Part shown: piece by piece, positions 6,076-8,607 of the stretch
Position numbering within the stretch: position 1 is the first letter of the stretch
Layout of the letters: every line of letters starts with the position of its first letter
Assembly: GCA_021811225.1 (NCBI GenBank)
Contig: JAJZPJ010000111.1
Span: forward strand, 1-8,607
From: Pseudomonadota bacterium
Lineage (GTDB): Bacteria > Pseudomonadota > Gammaproteobacteria > Burkholderiales > Rhodocyclaceae
Length of the DNA stretch: 8,607 nucleotides
Direction of reading: 5' to 3'
The notes under the pieces: model-generated
The model's database searches: none
Told to the model about the DNA's origin: nothing
What the model saw: only the letters and a program-made list of their open reading frames with translations
Translations under genes and position numbers: made by a program

Positions 6076-8012
6076 GGTTTCAAGTTCCGGATGCGCCGCT
6101 CGAGTTCCGGCAGTCGCGGGGCGGGGACGGCGCCGTAGCGCAGGCTTTCATAAATCTCGGCGATGATGCGAATCTCCCCGGCGCTATTCGGCAATGTCGC
6201 TGCTACCCGATCGGCATAATCCCGGGGTCCTTCCCACGGCCGCCTGGCCAGACCCCGGACGGCGAGCTTCTCCGACAGGCGCTCCCAGGCCGCGGTCACC
6301 GGATCCCGGGCGGGTCTCGCGGCCAGCGCCCAGAGCGTGAATGCCGTCAACAAGACCCCGCCCAGCAGGGCCAGCGTCGATGCCATGTGCTGCCAGTCGG
6401 GCGAGGCCATTCCCAAGCCGGCGAGGAGATCGCGCTGACGCGCAGGATTATAGTCGAGCACCCACTGGTTCCAGGCGTTGTCCAGCGCCTCCCAGCGGAA
6501 GCGCAGACGCGCGAGCCAGGCCGACCGTCCCAGGAACGCAGCATCGCCTGTCGCCAGGGCCGCCGCCAGATTGTCCGCGTCGCGCGTCGGTTCGATCGCC
6601 GCGGTGGGATCGACGCGCAGCCAGCCGCGCCCGGCCAGCCAGACCTCGGCCCAGGCGTGGGCATCGGACTGGCGCACGATCAGGGTGCCGTCGATCGGAT
6701 TGATTTCGCCGCCCTGGTAGCCGGTGACCACCCGCGCGGGCAGGCCGGCGGCGCGCATCATGAAGACGAAGCTGGACGCGAAGTGTTCGCAGAAGCCGCG
6801 GCGGCTCTCGAAGAGAAAATCGTCGACGGCATTCCTGCCCGACAAGGGCGGATTCAGCGTGTAGCTGAAGGACTGGCGGCGATAGTAATCGAGCATCTTG
6901 CCGATCAGCGCCGGAGTGTTGTCGCCCAGCTGCGCGCGCCAGCGCCGGGCCAGCGCCCGGGCGCGCGGATCGATGTCCGCAGGCAGTTGCAGATCCTGGG
7001 CGAGCCGAGCCTGCGCTATGTCGATGCCGGCGCGTGCGTACGGGTAGGAGCGCATCGAGTAGCGCAGCCGGGCGCGCACCGGCGTCCGATTGAGCAGCTG
7101 ATAGTCGGCGCTGATCCGGGCGTCGGGCGGAATGATTCCGGGCAAGTCGAGCGCGAACAGCCAGGGCTTGTCGTCGGGCTCCAGCGTCACCTGATAGTCG
7201 ATCGCTCTCCCCGCCGTCGGGTAGGGCAGGCGGGTGCCGGCGGGGGCGGGGGCTGCGCGCCAGCTGCGGCCGTCGTAGCGGTCGAGCACCGGTCCGCGCC
7301 AGTAGAGCAAGTCTTGCGCCGGCGGCGGTCCGGAGAACCCGGCCCGGAAGGCGATGGCGTCGGAGCGGATCAGCCGGCCGATCGACCCCGGCGCCATGGT
7401 GTCGGACAGCCCCGTGAGACCGGCGTGGGCGTCGCTGGGCAGGCCCCACAGCGGCCCCGAAATGCGCGGGAAGAGCACGAACAGCAGGAGCATGAAGGGC
7501 GTGGCCTGGGCCAGCATCAGCGCGGCCGTTTTCGCCGCGGCGGCGCCCGGCTGGCGCGGCTGCTCGAACAGGACCAGCGCCGTCGCGGCGAGCAGCAGCG
7601 CCGCGAGCATCAGCGCGGCGCCGGCGATGCTCTGGCTGTAGAAGCATTGGCACAGGATCAGGAAAAAGCTGAGCAGCACCGCCACCCTGGCGTCGCGCAG
7701 TCCGCGTATTTCCATCAGCTTCAGGGCGAACAGCAGCACCAGCAGAGCGACGCCCGGATCGCGGCCGAACAGCGTGTGGTAGTGCAGGCCGATGCCGGCG
7801 GCGCCGGCCAGCGCCAGCAGCCCCGGCAGCCGGCGCGGCGGCGCCGGGACGAGACGCGCCAGCGCCGCGCCGCGCCAGAGCAGCAGCAGGGCGCTGACCA
7901 CGCCGAGCGCGACGGGCAGATGCGCGGGCAGCGGCGCCAGGGCGGCGATCGCCGCCGCCAGCAGCCAGAGCGACTGGCGCCGGGAGAGCGGCGCCGACTC
8001 ACGCCTGGCCAT
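6072..8012 (-). CDS. tgpA: TgpA-type membrane transglutaminase (DUF3488 / transglutaminase-like)
   Basis: The 646-residue inner-membrane protein resembles Pseudomonas aeruginosa TgpA, a transglutaminase-fold protein essential in that species whose native substrate is not settled. About six or seven hydrophobic segments fill residues 15-182 (the DUF3488 region). A periplasmic domain follows, with the transglutaminase core at about 390-475. The triad is Cys408 in RRGFCEHFASSF, His452 in DAHAWAEVW and Asp468 in LRVDPTAAIEP. The Cys-His and His-Asp spacings (44 and 16) agree with the triad I recall for TgpA. One more membrane segment lies at about 544-564, followed by a short cytoplasmic tail. 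ATG at 8012 is preferred because it gives a short N-terminus before the first helix and only a 14-nt overlap with the DUF58 gene. ATG at 8051 would add 13 residues. The stop overlaps the mltB GTG. Confidence 0.93.
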   Translation of the reverse strand: MARRESAPLSRRQSLWLLAAAIAALAPLPAHLPVALGVVSALLLLWRGAALARLVPAPPRRLPGLLALAGAAGIGLHYHTLFGRDPGVALLVLLFALKLMEIRGLRDARVAVLLSFFLILCQCFYSQSIAGAALMLAALLLAATALVLFEQPRQPGAAAAKTAALMLAQATPFMLLLFVLFPRISGPLWGLPSDAHAGLTGLSDTMAPGSIGRLIRSDAIAFRAGFSGPPPAQDLLYWRGPVLDRYDGRSWRAAPAPAGTRLPYPTAGRAIDYQVTLEPDDKPWLFALDLPGIIPPDARISADYQLLNRTPVRARLRYSMRSYPYARAGIDIAQARLAQDLQLPADIDPRARALARRWRAQLGDNTPALIGKMLDYYRRQSFSYTLNPPLSGRNAVDDFLFESRRGFCEHFASSFVFMMRAAGLPARVVTGYQGGEINPIDGTLIVRQSDAHAWAEVWLAGRGWLRVDPTAAIEPTRDADNLAAALATGDAAFLGRSAWLARLRFRWEALDNAWNQWVLDYNPARQRDLLAGLGMASPDWQHMASTLALLGGVLLTAFTLWALAARPARDPVTAAWERLSEKLAVRGLARRPWEGPRDYADRVAATLPNSAGEIRIIAEIYESLRYGAVPAPRLPELERRIRNLKP

Positions 8013-8607
8013 ACAGGGCCAGCGCCTGCAGGCAGGCGCGACGGTGCTCATCGCCCCGGGCGGGTGCGAGCGCGGTGCCCGGCAGACGCAGGCCCCAGAG
8101 GAGGCCTTCGGCGTCGGCGTCGCACACGCCGCGCGTCAGCAGCGACAATCGCGCCTCGACGTCCAGGCCGGCGGGCAGCGCGTCCCAGTCCAGCCACAGG
8201 GTCTGCGCCGCGGCGCCGTCGAACTGTTTGGTCAGGAGCGGCCCCGACTCCTGTCGCGCCGCCGCTCTCCAGGCGACGTGGCGCGGCGGGTCGGCGGCCT
8301 GGTGGTTGCGCAGGCCGGCGAAGTCCTCCATGCCGCCGCCGCGTCCGTCCTGGCCGCCCGTCTCGCCCGCGAACGCTGCCGCCGCAGCATCCCGGGCGGG
8401 CGCGGGATAGACCAGCAAGCGCAGCGCCGGCGCGGCGTAGGCCCAGGCGCGGATCAGGCCGAGCGGATAGCAGGTCGACAGCTGCAGCCGCGGCAGGTCT
8501 AGCCAGCCGCGCCGGTCCGTGGGCAAGTCCAGGCGCACCGGGGTCTGGCCGCCCCCCGGCAGGTCGCATTCGACCGGGGGCTGCCCCGGCAGTTGCAGGC
8601 GGATCGC
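7999..8607 (-). CDS. DUF58-domain protein, 3' part only (runs off the right edge)
   Basis: The minus-strand frame is open from the window edge to TGA at 8001-7999, giving the last 202 residues. A GTG at 8538 lies inside the domain and is not a likely start, because the 23 codons before it continue the same beta-strand-rich sequence. Recognisable DUF58 features are CYPLGLIRAWAYA (about 46-58), the signature block EDFAGLRNHQAADPPRHVAW (about 94-113), and KQFDGAAAQTLWLDWD (about 127-142). DUF58 proteins usually have two N-terminal membrane helices, which would lie outside the window, and a domain sometimes compared to von Willebrand type A folds. Genes of this type commonly sit between a MoxR AAA+ ATPase and a TgpA-like transglutaminase, as the 14-nt overlap with the next gene suggests. 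The function is not established. The usual Gly-Asp of the signature block reads Ala-Asp here. Confidence 0.88.
   Translation of the reverse strand, partial: AIRLQLPGQPPVECDLPGGGQTPVRLDLPTDRRGWLDLPRLQLSTCYPLGLIRAWAYAAPALRLLVYPAPARDAAAAAFAGETGGQDGRGGGMEDFAGLRNHQAADPPRHVAWRAAARQESGPLLTKQFDGAAAQTLWLDWDALPAGLDVEARLSLLTRGVCDADAEGLLWGLRLPGTALAPARGDEHRRACLQALALYGQA

Noticed and set aside
6448..7653. Minus-strand 401-codon frame inside tgpA in another frame
   Set aside because: It lies wholly within tgpA, whose own frame contains the catalytic triad and membrane segments. The alternative frame is low-complexity Ala/Arg/Pro-rich sequence.
7792..8502. Plus-strand open frame (236 codons) opposite tgpA and the DUF58 gene
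   Set aside because: It is antisense to two overlapping genes of a conserved cluster, with no motif and a composition typical of shadow frames.

Overview
The window is GC-rich and almost fully coding. It looks like a chromosomal segment of a betaproteobacterium, perhaps Rhodocyclales or a relative. This placement rests on the gene order surE-pcm-nlpD-rpoS, the style of the encoded proteins and the base composition. No search was run, so genus and species are not claimed. There are no RNA genes, insertion sequences, CRISPR arrays, prophage genes or clear signs of recent transfer. No gene-free stretch exceeds about 110 bases.

Layout, left to right. (1) Positions 1-1538, plus strand: an uncharacterised 206-residue protein, then a TauD/TfdA-type Fe(II)/2-oxoglutarate dioxygenase of unknown substrate. 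(2) Positions 1539-1648: a short intergenic region with a perfect TATAAT box and a small GC-rich hairpin, read here as promoter and leader of the next operon. (3) Positions 1649-4994, plus strand: surE (nucleotidase), pcm (isoaspartyl methyltransferase), nlpD (LysM/M23-like lipoprotein) and rpoS (stationary-phase sigma factor). They are packed with 4-nt ATGA overlaps at surE/pcm and pcm/nlpD and a 3-nt gap at nlpD/rpoS. (4) Positions 4998-5046: a compact double palindrome resembling a REP/BIME element, filling the gap between two convergent operons. (5) Positions 5047-8607, minus strand: a DUF58 protein (cut by the right edge), a TgpA-type membrane transglutaminase and an MltB-type lytic transglycosylase, chained by a 14-nt and a 4-nt (GTGA) overlap.

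How the genes fit together. The plus-strand operon combines stress and stationary-phase functions: nucleotide salvage, protein repair, control of cell-wall hydrolysis and the general-stress sigma factor. The minus-strand operon is the distal part of the widespread MoxR-DUF58-transglutaminase envelope cluster, with a peptidoglycan-cleaving enzyme appended. Both operons therefore touch the cell envelope and converge on the palindromic element.

Most of the window is conserved, recognisable housekeeping and stress DNA. I found no wholly new system. The points most worth a second look are the REP-like double hairpin, the absence of intergenic space for an rpoS leader, the possibly sigma-S-tolerant surE promoter, the unknown gene paired with the dioxygenase, and the attachment of mltB to the TgpA cluster.
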